Part shown: positions 53,058 to 62,767 of the stretch, piece after piece
How the letters are laid out: every line of letters begins with the position of its first letter
Position numbering within the stretch: position 1 is the first letter of the stretch
Source: JAFGRU01 sp016934985
GTDB taxonomy: Bacteria > Desulfobacterota > Desulfuromonadia > Desulfuromonadales > JAAYDE01
Assembly (NCBI GenBank): GCA_963665045.2
Contig: CAXXJQ010000009.1
Location: forward strand, 496,001-560,000
Direction of reading: 5' to 3'
Length of the DNA: 64,000 bases
Program-made: the position numbers and the translations under genes
The notes under the pieces: model-generated
The model's input: the letters and a program-made list of their open reading frames with translations, nothing else
Databases searched by the model: none
Told to the model about the DNA's origin: nothing

Positions 53058-53435
53058 TTACTTTTCCGTCAATTGTTTTTCCACTTTATCAAGAATTTCC
53101 TCAAGCGATGATTTGCGGGGCGGTTTTTTTAATACGGTAAAAGCGCCCAGGGCCATGATCCTCTCAAGAGACTTGGGTTGAATATCTGCGGTAGCAGCAA
53201 CAATCATGGCATTTTTATCAATCTTTTTTATCTCTTCAGTCGCCTTGTAGCCATCAAGCTTCGGCATAGTCAAATCCATGAAGGTCAGATCCGGTTTGAC
53301 CGACAAATATTTGTCAATTCCTTCCTGACCGTTGGTTGCTTCAGAAATCTCATAGCCACGGTCTTTGGGAAGGCAGGTTTTCATGATTTTACGTGCAATG
53401 GGGGAGTCATCAACGATTAGAATTTTTTTGATCAT
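53058..53435 (-). CDS. CheY-like response regulator receiver
   Basis: 125 residues, single receiver: acidic DD (ILIVDDSPIAR), phosphoacceptor Asp in LTFMDLTMPKLDG, conserved Thr/Ala in VAATADIQ and Lys in VLKKPPR. No output domain, so it works through partner proteins, most simply CheC and the cyclase encoded behind it. First gene of the three-gene operon. Confidence 0.94.
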   Translation of the reverse strand: MIKKILIVDDSPIARKIMKTCLPKDRGYEISEATNGQEGIDKYLSVKPDLTFMDLTMPKLDGYKATEEIKKIDKNAMIVAATADIQPKSLERIMALGAFTVLKKPPRKSSLEEILDKVEKQLTEK

Positions 53436-53672
53436 AAAAGAGAGCCCTCACATATCAAATTATTATTAAAATCAACCGGACTTCTTTGTAAAAATTTTTT
53501 AAAAATAATATGTTTCACCCCTTGAGTTTCCTGAGTCTTTCAAAAAGAGTGCCTACCGCCGTCAGTCTTCACACGATATCAAACACCATAAAAACTTCAG
53601 CTCCGCTCAAAGTGGTTAACGGTTACGCCATTGAAGTTATAAAAGCCCCCTCGCTATTCCCATTGTCTTTCT

Positions 53673-55535
53673 TCAGGAAGCTTTCAGCCTGGCAACGGCC
53701 TTCTCACATAATGGAGACTGCGGAAACAAGTCGATAAACTGTTGATAATAATGCAGGGCGATATCGAACTCACCGGTGGATTCCATCTGCCGGGCACACT
53801 GAAACATGGCCCTCTCCCTGAGGACGGGCGGTGTTGAGGCATCATCGGCCAAAAGCCCCAGACAGCGGGCTGCCCAGTCATAATCTTTTTGCTGCTGGTA
53901 GTAAGTGGAAAGCCGGTACATGGTATCCGGGTTGATGCCTTTGATGAAGCGTCCGTAATATTCCTTGAAAATCTCGGCAACCTCCTTCATCCGGGTCTTG
54001 ATCAAAAGATCCATCCCTTTGCGGTAGAGGTTTTCAGCCTCCTCGGTGGGCTGAAATTTCGCCAACAGTCGCGCAAGAAGAATCATGGTATCGCCGTTGT
54101 CAGGATTTTTCTTCAAAGCAAAGCGGAGAGAATCTTCCGCCTCGAAAAGGTTGCCCCCTTTGCTCAGGGCCTGGCTGCCGATCCCCTGATGCCTTTCCTC
54201 GACAGCTTCCTCGCCCAGATTGAACATCATGCCGAGGATGATGCCACAGATCATCCCCCCGATATGAGCCCAATGGCCGATGTTGGAGCTTTCAGTTCCG
54301 GTCACCTGGCCGATCCCGCCGGAAAGATCCGCCAGGAAAAACAAACCGATGATGACGAGCGAGTTGAGCCGGACTTTAAGGCTGACGGGCAGGATGAGGG
54401 AAAATATCCCGAGGATAGGCAGCGGGAAAACCATGCTCTTGAAATAACAGCGCACGGCAAACAACCCCATGGCTCCGGCGATGGCCCCCGATGCCCCAAG
54501 CCCGTGGGTTGCACGATGGAAAAACGCGTAATCGACCAGGGCCGCCATCAGACCGGCCGCAATGCCGGCAAGAAAATAGAATGCCAGAAACTTTTTCCAG
54601 CCGATGCGTTTCTCGACAACCGTGCCAAGGGCCCAGAGAAAGAGCATGTTGCCCCACAGGTGCATGGTGTTGGCATGGAGAAACATGGACGTGATAAGGC
54701 TGAGCGGCACATTGACGGCATTCGGCTCCAGGGGAATAAAGATCAGATTATTGAAAATCAGCTCCGGGTTCACATTGAACTCGAAACCATAGAAAATCAG
54801 GATGTTGATGAGAATCAGACTGTAGGTCACCCAGGCAACCCCTTCCCTCTTGCGCTCGCCTTCCGCGTACATGACCGGCATGAAAGTAATATGCTGGGCC
54901 AGCACGTCCGTTGGAGACTCGCCGGTTGTCGCGGCCTGAAGGCGTACATAGATGAGGAAAAGGACGGGAAAAAGAATGATCAGCAACGTGATAAAACCGC
55001 TGAGATACTTGGTGACTAACATGATGCCCGCAATGACGACGAAGGCCTTGAGGATGAAAGCCTGTTCCTGATGCCTGTCAAAATAGGACTCGCCGGCAGA
55101 AGCAACTGAACATGCGCCGGGAACAGAGTCCGGCGGGAGTTCACCCCTTTCCAGAGCGGCCTGGCGTTCCTGGGCCTGGTGAAATTTGGCAAAAACAATC
55201 CCGCAATGAATGCAGGTTTTCCCCTCGGGTTGCTGCTGAAAACATTTCGGACATTGAAACGTCGATATTTTTACCCCCGAAAACTCGGACGCTCTCTTAG
55301 CGCCAGCTTCTTCAATGACACAGACAGCCCCGGTCTTGTCCAATAACGCCTTGTATTTTTGTGCCATCTCATAAGACAAATTGCTCTTTAATACCTTGAA
55401 TTCCCCGCAAAACAGTCTGTCGAGGGTCGCATCACTATAACGGCAGAGGCGTTTGAGATTGCCTCTGGTTTCTTCCTTTTCGAAGCCATAAGCAAGCTCA
55501 CCGCTGAAAACGATCCGATATTGTTGTTCGCTCAT
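53673..55535 (-). CDS. Zinc-ribbon / rhomboid intramembrane protease / TPR protein
   Basis: 620 residues from the ATG at 55535 (AAAGGAGATGAG upstream). Order: a cytoplasmic N-terminal domain (about 1-90), a zinc ribbon CPKCFQQQPEGKTCIHCG (about 96-113), a TM pair, then a rhomboid core: HLWGNMLFLWALG (oxyanion Asn), GLGASGAIAG with the catalytic Ser, and HWAHIGGMICG with the catalytic His, followed by tetratricopeptide-like repeats (from about 455). Cleaves membrane substrates; the appended domains suggest substrate recruitment. No partner is obvious. Confidence 0.92.
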   Translation of the reverse strand: MSEQQYRIVFSGELAYGFEKEETRGNLKRLCRYSDATLDRLFCGEFKVLKSNLSYEMAQKYKALLDKTGAVCVIEEAGAKRASEFSGVKISTFQCPKCFQQQPEGKTCIHCGIVFAKFHQAQERQAALERGELPPDSVPGACSVASAGESYFDRHQEQAFILKAFVVIAGIMLVTKYLSGFITLLIILFPVLFLIYVRLQAATTGESPTDVLAQHITFMPVMYAEGERKREGVAWVTYSLILINILIFYGFEFNVNPELIFNNLIFIPLEPNAVNVPLSLITSMFLHANTMHLWGNMLFLWALGTVVEKRIGWKKFLAFYFLAGIAAGLMAALVDYAFFHRATHGLGASGAIAGAMGLFAVRCYFKSMVFPLPILGIFSLILPVSLKVRLNSLVIIGLFFLADLSGGIGQVTGTESSNIGHWAHIGGMICGIILGMMFNLGEEAVEERHQGIGSQALSKGGNLFEAEDSLRFALKKNPDNGDTMILLARLLAKFQPTEEAENLYRKGMDLLIKTRMKEVAEIFKEYYGRFIKGINPDTMYRLSTYYQQQKDYDWAARCLGLLADDASTPPVLRERAMFQCARQMESTGEFDIALHYYQQFIDLFPQSPLCEKAVARLKAS

Positions 55536-55728
55536 CTCATCTCCTTTAAAAATCCGGCTATTATCGGAGCCCAAAATACTAATGTCGACAATAGAAACCA
55601 TCTCTTGTCGACATTAGCAATAAAAATACCAAAAAAATTTTAATTAACTTAGATGAGTAACAATTGCGGGGAATATGGGCCGCTTTACCTTTTTCGCAGT
55701 AGATTCAAACCTAGGTCCGTATATGGTC

Positions 55729-56985
55729 CTAGACTGTCTTAAGGGGGGCTTTTCCACTCATAACCGGGACTTTGTGCGCAACTTCGTCAACCTCGTCAAT
55801 CACGGGAGAATGACGCTCCATCCACCTCATGCGGTGGACGCAGCCGGCCGCGATCAGCATGACCGGCAGAGCCGCGAATACGACGCCGCCCCATGCGAAA
55901 CGATCCCAAAAGAATGCAAAATAGAGACTCCCGAGACTACCCCCGATGTAATAGAAGATCAGGTAAAGGGCCGAAGCTCCTGCCCGGTAGCGGCGGACTT
56001 CCCGGCCCACCCAGGCGCTGGCCAGGGAGTGGACCAGAAAAAAGCCGGAACTGACAAGAACCAATCCGCTCACCACCGCGGCCAGATGGGGTAGCAAAGT
56101 CAGGACAAAACCGGCCAGGGCCAGCAAAAACCCCCAGGCTATGCCGCTGGAGCGGAGGCGTCCCCGGGTGATGCGGTTGGAAAGAGCCGAACTGACCGTC
56201 CCGGCCAGGAAGGTGAGAAAAAGGAGGGCGATCATGCCCGGAGCCAGGTTAAACGGGGGAGCAACCAGCAGATAGGCGACATTGTTGAACAGGCCGACGA
56301 AGAGGAAAAAATTGATGCCCCCGACCAGGAAGGCCGGCACCAGCATGGGATTTTTCAGATGGCAGGAGAAACTCTCCCGCAGGTTGTGCAGGCATAACCT
56401 GCGGGGCCGGAAACGACGTGAAGGGGGCAGATACTGAAAGAAAAAGATTACGAAAACCAGGCTGACCACGCCCAGGGCCAGAAAAGCCATGCGCCACCCT
56501 CCCCAATCGGCGGCCAGGCCGCTGATCAGACGCCCGGAAATGCCACTTAAACTGGTAGCCGCTATATAGATGGCCATAGCTGAGGAATAGGCCTGTGGGG
56601 AAAATTCCTCTCCGACATAGGCCAGAGCCAGGGCCGGAAGGCCGCCGATGAAAAAGCCCTGTAGCGTGCGAATCAACAGCAGAGAGGCAAAGTCGGGCGC
56701 CAGGGCAAGGGCAAAAGTGAGAAGGACCGTGACAGCCAATGACAGGCGCATGATCCAGCGCCGCCCCAAAGCGTCGGAAAGAGGGGCGTAGAAAAACAGG
56801 GAAACCCCGAGGGAGAAAATAACCAATGACACCGTCAAGCCCGAAAGCAGGGCCGATGTCCCGAATTCCTTTGTGAACAGGGGGAGGAGTGGCTGCGTGG
56901 TGTAGATATTGGCAAAGGCGACAAAGGCACCCATGCCAAGGGCAGCGCAGGTACGTCGGAATTCGGGTGTGGCCGGGGCAATCAT
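55729..56985 (-). CDS. MFS transporter (YnfM-like)
   Basis: 418 residues, twelve predicted membrane helices. Starts TPEFRRTCAALGMGAFVAFANIY; the MFS signature between TM2 and TM3 is APLSDALGRRWIMRLSL. The set of features resembles YnfM/AraJ-type drug or arabinose efflux proteins. GGAG 7 bases before the ATG at 56985 supports that start over an ATG four codons earlier. Divergent from a LysR regulator across a 148-bp AT-rich gap, so it is the likely target of it. Confidence 0.9.
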   Translation of the reverse strand: MIAPATPEFRRTCAALGMGAFVAFANIYTTQPLLPLFTKEFGTSALLSGLTVSLVIFSLGVSLFFYAPLSDALGRRWIMRLSLAVTVLLTFALALAPDFASLLLIRTLQGFFIGGLPALALAYVGEEFSPQAYSSAMAIYIAATSLSGISGRLISGLAADWGGWRMAFLALGVVSLVFVIFFFQYLPPSRRFRPRRLCLHNLRESFSCHLKNPMLVPAFLVGGINFFLFVGLFNNVAYLLVAPPFNLAPGMIALLFLTFLAGTVSSALSNRITRGRLRSSGIAWGFLLALAGFVLTLLPHLAAVVSGLVLVSSGFFLVHSLASAWVGREVRRYRAGASALYLIFYYIGGSLGSLYFAFFWDRFAWGGVVFAALPVMLIAAGCVHRMRWMERHSPVIDEVDEVAHKVPVMSGKAPLKTV

Positions 56986-57133
56986 GATTGACTCCATTGA
57001 AAGCGAAAAGGTTGGACAACTTATGAAGAGAGTCTATCAATGATCTTTTAATAAAAAAAATATATTGTTTTTATTGTTATGATATTTTTTAATTATAGCA
57101 AAGATGCCAACAGTCTACCTCCCGGAGAAAATC

Positions 57134-58024
57134 ATGGATTTACGTCAACTGCGCTTTTTCGTTGCCATTGCCGAAGAAAGAAACTTCACCCGCGCCGCCG
57201 AGAAGCTGCACATTGCCCAGCCGGCCGTGAGCGTCGCCATCCGCAACCTTGAGGAACAACTGGGGCTGACCCTTTTCAGCCGCGAGGGGAAAAAGATCGG
57301 CCTTACCGCAGAAGGCGAGGTCTTTTTGGGACACGCCCGGGAAATCCTCGGAAAAGTTCAGAATGCCGAACGCGAGATGGGGGAGATGCGCGGCCTCGAA
57401 ATGGGCCAGGTACGCATCGGTGTACCGGCCCAGCTCGGCTCCTATTATTTCCCGCAACTCCTGTTCGCCTTCAAGCAGCGCTACCCCAAACTGCGCTGCA
57501 GAGTTCATGAATTCGGCACCCGGCGCATCGGCCAGCTCCTCTCCCAGGGCGCACTTGAATTGGGGGTTGTCACCACCTCCACCGCCCCCGCAGACCTCGA
57601 GGTTCACCCCTTCCTGCAGGAGGAGATGGTGGCCTGCGTCCCGATCGACCATCCTTTTGCCCGCCAGACGACGGTCAGCCACGAGGACTTCGCCGCCCAA
57701 CCGTTAGTCATGTTCGAAAGGAGCTATTTCCACCGCGAAGTCATCAGCCAGACCAGCAGCCAAAGCGGAACGCCCCCGAACCTGGCCTTTGAAACCAACC
57801 TCATTCCGCTTATCAAGCATCTCGTACGCAAGGGGGTGGGTATCACCACTTTATTGCGCAGGGTCATTGAAAAGGAACCGGATCTCGTTGGAATCCCTTT
57901 TGTTCCTCCCATCTCCTTTGAGCTTGCCATTGCCTGGAAAAAAGGGGTTGGTCTATCCAGGGCCAACCAGGCTTTTGTCGATTTTCTGCTGAACCAAAAG
58001 GCAGACTTTCAGAATGAAGGATAA
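57134..58024 (+). CDS. LysR-family transcriptional regulator
   Basis: 296 residues from the ATG at 57134 (GGAGAAAATC upstream). N-terminal winged helix MDLRQLRFFVAIAEERNFTRAAEKLHIAQPAVSVAIRNLEEQLG-type, split here as LRFFVAIAEERNFTRAAEK and IAQPAVSVAIRNLEEQLG; C-terminal periplasmic-binding-like effector domain. Class resembles CynR/GltC. Expected to control the divergent MFS gene and itself. Confidence 0.93.
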   Translation: MDLRQLRFFVAIAEERNFTRAAEKLHIAQPAVSVAIRNLEEQLGLTLFSREGKKIGLTAEGEVFLGHAREILGKVQNAEREMGEMRGLEMGQVRIGVPAQLGSYYFPQLLFAFKQRYPKLRCRVHEFGTRRIGQLLSQGALELGVVTTSTAPADLEVHPFLQEEMVACVPIDHPFARQTTVSHEDFAAQPLVMFERSYFHREVISQTSSQSGTPPNLAFETNLIPLIKHLVRKGVGITTLLRRVIEKEPDLVGIPFVPPISFELAIAWKKGVGLSRANQAFVDFLLNQKADFQNEG

Positions 58025-58135
58025 CAAAAAACTCGCCTTGCCGCCCTCCTCCCTATCCGGCAAATGGGTTGTCAAGCGAGCGCTATTGTGTTTTAATTCG
58101 ATGTTTTTTCGACGGAGATTCTAGGAACAGGCAAA

Positions 58136-60145
58136 TTGCCTTTTGTCAGCAATGGGATGGACCCCTCGCCCGCCAACCGCTGCGGCCAGGAATCCCGACT
58201 TTGTGAGCCAGACGTGAATCAAACGGATTGTTCAAATAACACAGCCGGTGAAACCGATGCCAGTCAGCCGCCTGAGCACCAACGCAGCTCCCTGGGCATA
58301 CTGGCCCTCACGGCTTTGGGTGTCGTTTTCGGCGATATCGGCACCAGCCCGCTTTACGCCATCAAGGAATGTTTTCATGCCGCCCACGGCCTGGGTCCGA
58401 CCCCGGCAAACGTTTTCGGTATCCTCTCTCTGATTTTCTGGGCTCTGATCCTGGTCATTTCCATCAAATACCTCAGCTTCATCCTGCGCGCCGACAACCA
58501 GGGTGAAGGCGGCATCATGGCGCTCACCGCCCTGGTTTTGCCCCGCAAGGCACGCAACCAGGGAAACCGCCGCAACCATCTTGTCATCCTTGGGCTGTTT
58601 GGCGCGGCCCTGCTTTACGGTGACGGCATGATCACGCCGGCCATATCGGTTCTTTCTGCCATTGAAGGGCTGGAGGTCGTCGCCCCGGCCATCTCCTCCT
58701 TTATCATCCCCATAACCGTTGCGATACTGGTGGGCCTGTTTCTTTTTCAGTACCGCGGCACCGGCAAGGTCGGCGCCGTATTCGGCCCCTTGACCCTGAT
58801 CTGGTTCATAGTCCTGAGCGCTCTCGGCATCCGCCAAATCATTGCTCATCCGGCAATCCTGGCCGCCGTCAGTCCCCACTATGCCGTGAGTTTTTTCTTT
58901 AACAACGGCTGGATCGCCTTTTTGGTTCTCGGCTCGGTTTTCCTGGTCGTCACCGGCGGGGAAGCCCTCTATGCCGACATGGGGCACTTCGGAGTGCGCC
59001 CCATCCGTCTGGTCTGGTTCTACCTGGTCCTTCCGGCCCTGGTCATCAACTACTTCGGCCAGGGGGCACTCATACTCGCGCGTCCGGAGGCCTTGCAGAA
59101 TCCCTTCTACTACCTCGCCCCGCAGTGGGCACAAATCCCCCTGGTGCTGCTGGCGACAATCGCCACCATCATTGCATCTCAAGCTGTCATTTCGGGCTCC
59201 TTCTCCATCACCAGGCAAGCGGTGCAGCTCGGTTTCAGCCCGCGACTCATGGTTTCCCACACCTCGGCCAAAGAAAGGGGGCAGATCTATGTCCCGGGAA
59301 TCAACTGGCTGCTCATGATCTGCTGTATAGGCCTGGTTATCGGCTTCGGCTCTTCGAGTAACCTGGCCGCCGCTTACGGCTTTTCCGTCACCACGGATAT
59401 GGTCATCACTACCCTGCTGTTTTTCTTTGTCGCACGGGAACGTTTTCAGTGGCCGTTACGCCTCACCTTACTGCTTTGCGGCGGTTTTCTCACTTTTGAC
59501 CTCGCTTTCTTCGGGGCCAATTCCGCCAAAATTCTCCACGGCGGCTGGTTTCCACTCCTGGTGGCAGCCTTTGTTTTCACCCTGATGTCCACCTGGAAAA
59601 CCGGACGCCGTCTGTTGTCCAAACAGTTGCGCGATGGGGCCTTGGCCATTGACGGCTTTATGGAATCGATCCGCCACTCCATGCCGCACCGTGTCAAGGG
59701 AACGGCGGTCTTCATGTCCGGGAACCAGCGCATCGCCCCCTCGGCGCTTCTCCACAACCTCAAGCACAACGGCGTACTTCACCAACAACTCGTGATTCTT
59801 TCGGTCGTCACCGAGGATGTGCCACACGTCCCGGAGTCGCAACGTAGCGAAATGGAATATGTCGGGGAAGGGATTTATCTGCTGGTGCTGCGCTATGGTT
59901 TCATGGATGAGCCGGATGTACCGCAAGCGCTGGAAACCATAAGATTGGACGGCCAACCTTTCGACATGATGACGACGACCTTTTTCCTCGGCCGTGAGAC
60001 GATTATCCCCTCGGACAAACCGGGAATGGCCTTCTGGCGCGAGCGCCTGTTCATGCTGATGTCACGCAACGCCCGCACCGCCACCAGCTTTTTCGGCCTG
60101 CCACCTAACCGCGTGGTAGAGCTGGGAGTGCAGATCAAGATCTAA
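58136..60145 (+). CDS. kup: Potassium uptake protein Kup
   Basis: 669 residues, KUP/HAK family. N-terminal cytosolic tail of about 50 residues, then 12 membrane helices: LGVVFGDIGTSPLYAIKE is the family's hallmark, followed by NQGEGGIMALTAL, LLYGDGMITPAISVLSAIEGL, GGEALYADMGHFG and a C-terminal cytosolic part. Start chosen is TTG at 58136 with AGGAACAGG before it; an ATG at 58157 is possible. No c-di-AMP riboswitch was recognised in the 110 bases upstream. Confidence 0.94.
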   Translation: MPFVSNGMDPSPANRCGQESRLCEPDVNQTDCSNNTAGETDASQPPEHQRSSLGILALTALGVVFGDIGTSPLYAIKECFHAAHGLGPTPANVFGILSLIFWALILVISIKYLSFILRADNQGEGGIMALTALVLPRKARNQGNRRNHLVILGLFGAALLYGDGMITPAISVLSAIEGLEVVAPAISSFIIPITVAILVGLFLFQYRGTGKVGAVFGPLTLIWFIVLSALGIRQIIAHPAILAAVSPHYAVSFFFNNGWIAFLVLGSVFLVVTGGEALYADMGHFGVRPIRLVWFYLVLPALVINYFGQGALILARPEALQNPFYYLAPQWAQIPLVLLATIATIIASQAVISGSFSITRQAVQLGFSPRLMVSHTSAKERGQIYVPGINWLLMICCIGLVIGFGSSSNLAAAYGFSVTTDMVITTLLFFFVARERFQWPLRLTLLLCGGFLTFDLAFFGANSAKILHGGWFPLLVAAFVFTLMSTWKTGRRLLSKQLRDGALAIDGFMESIRHSMPHRVKGTAVFMSGNQRIAPSALLHNLKHNGVLHQQLVILSVVTEDVPHVPESQRSEMEYVGEGIYLLVLRYGFMDEPDVPQALETIRLDGQPFDMMTTTFFLGRETIIPSDKPGMAFWRERLFMLMSRNARTATSFFGLPPNRVVELGVQIKI

Positions 60146-60230
60146 GATTGTTATTCAGATCAACAGCCTCGTGCCGCCCCTGGACAGGAAGGATGGGACG
60201 AGGCCACCGGCATTTGAGTTGAATAGCCTG

Positions 60231-60533
60231 CTATTTCTTATCCCAGAAGGGCGCAACCTGAGCCCTTCTGATCTCGATTTTTTCCCATACATTTCCAAGG
60301 ACATAGGGCTCCTTGTCCAGCCACTCCTTGTCCAAAACCTCCCGGGAATCGAAATCACAGACAATGACCGAGCCGCACATTTTTCCCTCGTCATTCAACA
60401 CTGCGGCCGCATACAGCCACTTGCCTTTCTCAACCATCTCTTTCGCCATGGCCAGATGGGCCTCCCGGGCCGCCAAACGCCGCTTTAGAGCCCCGTCATC
60501 CTTGCCGTCATAACCAGTCACAATAAACTGCAT
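60231..60533 (-). CDS. YciI family protein
   Basis: 100 residues from the ATG at 60533 (GGAAGG 9 bases upstream, better spaced than the ATG three codons earlier). Typical of YciI: MQFIVTGYDGKDDGA, RLAAREAHLAMAKEM, AAVLNDEGKMCGSVIVCDFDSREVLDKEWLDKEPYV with the His/Asp active-site pair present (REAHL, CDFDS). Small dimeric, enzymatic role unclear. Convergent with kup. Confidence 0.88.
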   Translation of the reverse strand: MQFIVTGYDGKDDGALKRRLAAREAHLAMAKEMVEKGKWLYAAAVLNDEGKMCGSVIVCDFDSREVLDKEWLDKEPYVLGNVWEKIEIRRAQVAPFWDKK

Positions 60534-61119
60534 ATTTTTCATCCTTCCAATGTCAATGCCCTAAAAAGTTCCGTCATATTCATAAGGTTTTTATACCAAC
60601 AATGAAAACCCACCAAAAAACCGTCTCGCCTAAGAAATATCCCATTTTTATTTTCATCTCGCAATCTTTCCGGGCAGGCCTTTTAGATATTGGAAACAAT
60701 ACCAAAGATTACCAAATGGCCGTCCCGATCATTCAGGTTTTCACCAGGGAATTTGAAATACTTTTGACTTTTTTCATAGGAAGGTGTCGAAATGGAAATA
60801 TTCAACATTGGGGTCAGGTCTTTTAAAAATATTTTAAATAAATTCTTCTTGCGTCCCAGATTATGAGCCAAAGTTAATAGTTCCTGATTTCCTGGACCTT
60901 GCAAGCTCTACTCTTCTCCCTTTTTCCATGTTCCGGATAACAATTAAAGATAGGCATTTATTTTGCTGAGTCTCCAGTCTTTCTCTTTAACGAATCTTTC
61001 TCAATCCGTTATGGGCGGGATATCAATTTCCATGTCCCAATAATTAACCAAGGCCTTTTTCGTTCAAGACCAATATCGAAAGCCTGCTTTATGTAAACCC
61101 ATGTTTGAAGGGAGTTCTC
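60534..61119. other. Intergenic region, no gene seen
   Basis: About 590 AT-rich bases. A GGGGTCAGGTCTTTT stretch near 60810 recalls signals that flank REP-associated sequences elsewhere, but no repeat pair is visible. Contains the promoter of the next gene. Confidence 0.4.
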
Positions 61120-62304
61120 ATGTCAGCAAAATCCAAACGCCTTTTTCTTGTCTGTTTATCAATATTTTTAGTGAGTTGTACGGCCGGCCTCGGTCCTAAA
61201 TTCAGCCAGCCGATTGCCCCCGAAACTGATAAGGCCATTATCTATGTTTATCGTGCACGAGTTGCTATGACTGGGCATGAACTCCCGGGCGTAAAAATGA
61301 ATGGCGAAAAAATTGTCAAGATGTTACCAGAAGTGTCATATTTTCCCATGTCGGTGACGCCAGGCGTCTATGAGTTCAGCCCTCAATTGTTTGGTATCTA
61401 CAAAACTACGACCGCAACAATCAATGCACAGCCCGGCCAAACCTACTTTGTCCAATTGAAAGTCAAGTTTGGACATCTTGAATTGTTGGAGGCCAACCAA
61501 GATGAAGCCATGGCCTATATGGCCACCTGCTACATGATCAAGCCGGGATATGTCCTCGATTCACGAGTCATAAAAAACCATCAAAGTTCTGCAAATAGCG
61601 GGAAAAAATTGCCGTCAACTGTAGCGGCCCAGGCGCAACCGCAAATCCAGGCAACAGCAAGTTCAAACAACCTGAAAACGCCTACCCAGCATGCCACCTT
61701 TTCCCGGCTTTACGTCATCTCTGAACCTGAGGATGCCCGTATACGAATTATGAATATCGGCCCCAAGTTCCAGCAGGGAATCAAATTGAATCCTGGTCAA
61801 TACCACGTTGAGGTTACGGCACCGGGATATGGAAAATATACCGAATGGATCTCCCTGGGAAAAGGCGAAAACCGTTCCTTACATGTAAATTTAACCCCAA
61901 AAATCACTTCATCTCCGCTTAAACAGCCCGTGCAAATCACAAATACTCCTTCAAAACGCGTTGTTGCCATTGAGGCGCCGGCTGATTTAAGTCCGGAGGA
62001 AAAACGTTATGCCCAAATGCTGGTCTCCAATTCGCCTGCCAATATTCGCATTGCCGCAAAAAACATCTATTACCGTTATTCTTACAACACCTACTTGACA
62101 AACTTGGCTGAGCAAAGCCTTTTGGAAAATTACGACATTGGCTCGGCCGGCAAAATCCATATCGACGCCATGGCCTGGTTATGCAAGGCCTTGGCTCAAT
62201 CCGGGGATACTCGCTTTGTAGCAACTTTAAGCACTGTCGCAGAAACAAGTTCTAACCGAAAATTACGTGGCTACGCGGAAAAAAGCCTGAGACGGCTGCA
62301 ATAG
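61120..62304 (+). CDS. Lipoprotein with DUF2846-like and PEGA-like domains
   Basis: 394 residues. Signal peptide MSAKSKRLFLVCLSIFLVS then Cys with lipobox LVSC. N-terminal domain KAIIYVYRARVAMTGHELPG with VTPGVYEFSP and GQTYFVQLKV resembles DUF2846 (YfcZ-like) lipoprotein domains; residues about 195-260 (LYVISEPEDARIRIMN, LNPGQYHVEVTAPGY) form a PEGA surface domain; the C-terminal 110 residues (AKNIYYRYSYNTYLTNLAE) look like a helical repeat. GGGAG lies 7 bases before the ATG; an in-frame TTG five codons earlier is discounted. Followed by a strong terminator. Confidence 0.75.
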   Translation: MSAKSKRLFLVCLSIFLVSCTAGLGPKFSQPIAPETDKAIIYVYRARVAMTGHELPGVKMNGEKIVKMLPEVSYFPMSVTPGVYEFSPQLFGIYKTTTATINAQPGQTYFVQLKVKFGHLELLEANQDEAMAYMATCYMIKPGYVLDSRVIKNHQSSANSGKKLPSTVAAQAQPQIQATASSNNLKTPTQHATFSRLYVISEPEDARIRIMNIGPKFQQGIKLNPGQYHVEVTAPGYGKYTEWISLGKGENRSLHVNLTPKITSSPLKQPVQITNTPSKRVVAIEAPADLSPEEKRYAQMLVSNSPANIRIAAKNIYYRYSYNTYLTNLAEQSLLENYDIGSAGKIHIDAMAWLCKALAQSGDTRFVATLSTVAETSSNRKLRGYAEKSLRRLQ

Positions 62305-62452
62305 CGGGGCTGTCAGACCAGGCAGGGAAAATTAAAAAAATGGATTGAATATGTGCGAATTTGAAATAATCAGGGCAATTTTTCATGTAAAAAGCGCCAA
62401 AAAAGTTGCTTGAGCACCTGAAACATCTGCGCCTTGCCCCAAAAAATCATAT

Positions 62453-62494
62453 AAAAACAGGGACATATAACTATAAGTTTATGTCCCTGTTTTT
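62453..62494. terminator. Strong bidirectional intrinsic terminator
   Basis: 14-bp stem AAAAACAGGGACAT (62453-62466) / ATGTCCCTGTTTTT (62481-62494), A-run left and T-run right. It ends the lipoprotein gene and overlaps the C-terminus of the small minus-strand gene. Confidence 0.92.
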
Positions 62495-62706
62495 ATTCGA
62501 CCAGCCGCTTTTTTCTTCTGATGGAGAGCCGCAAAAACCCCGGGTGAAGCCCTGTAAATGTATGTTCCGGTAACATTATATCCGTCGCTGTCCAGGGTCA
62601 TCATCCCGTAAGAAGTCTCGTAGGAATCTGGAATATTCCCCGCAAGGGCTGTTGCCGCTCCCGTAACAATGATGGCCGCGGTAAAAATAAAACATCTTAA
62701 TTTCAC
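62479..62706 (-). CDS. Small putative secreted protein, possibly truncated
   Basis: Chosen start is GTG at 62706, giving 75 residues with a signal peptide (KLRCFIFTAAIIVTGAATALA) and SYGMMTLDSDGYNVTGTYIY, a short beta repeat like those in integron-cassette or 'W-x-T-x-x-G-x-M-x-L' secreted proteins that here stops after one repeat. The stop lies in the terminator stem. An in-frame open stretch to 62859 has no ribosome site. May be a truncated relative; low certainty. Confidence 0.4.
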   Translation of the reverse strand: MKLRCFIFTAAIIVTGAATALAGNIPDSYETSYGMMTLDSDGYNVTGTYIYRASPGVFAALHQKKKAAGRIKTGT

Positions 62707-62767
62707 ACCGCACCGGCCCGTTAATTGAATAAGAGAAAAAGATTTTGGAAATTTTTTTGAAACGTTT

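Noticed and set aside
58025..58135. c-di-AMP riboswitch upstream of kup
   Set aside because: Only a weak imperfect stem (CTCGC.TTG / CAAGCGAG) is present, without the conserved core.
60780..60840. REP/transposase signal GGGGTCAGGTC
   Set aside because: Single occurrence, no paired inverted copy or transposase in the window.
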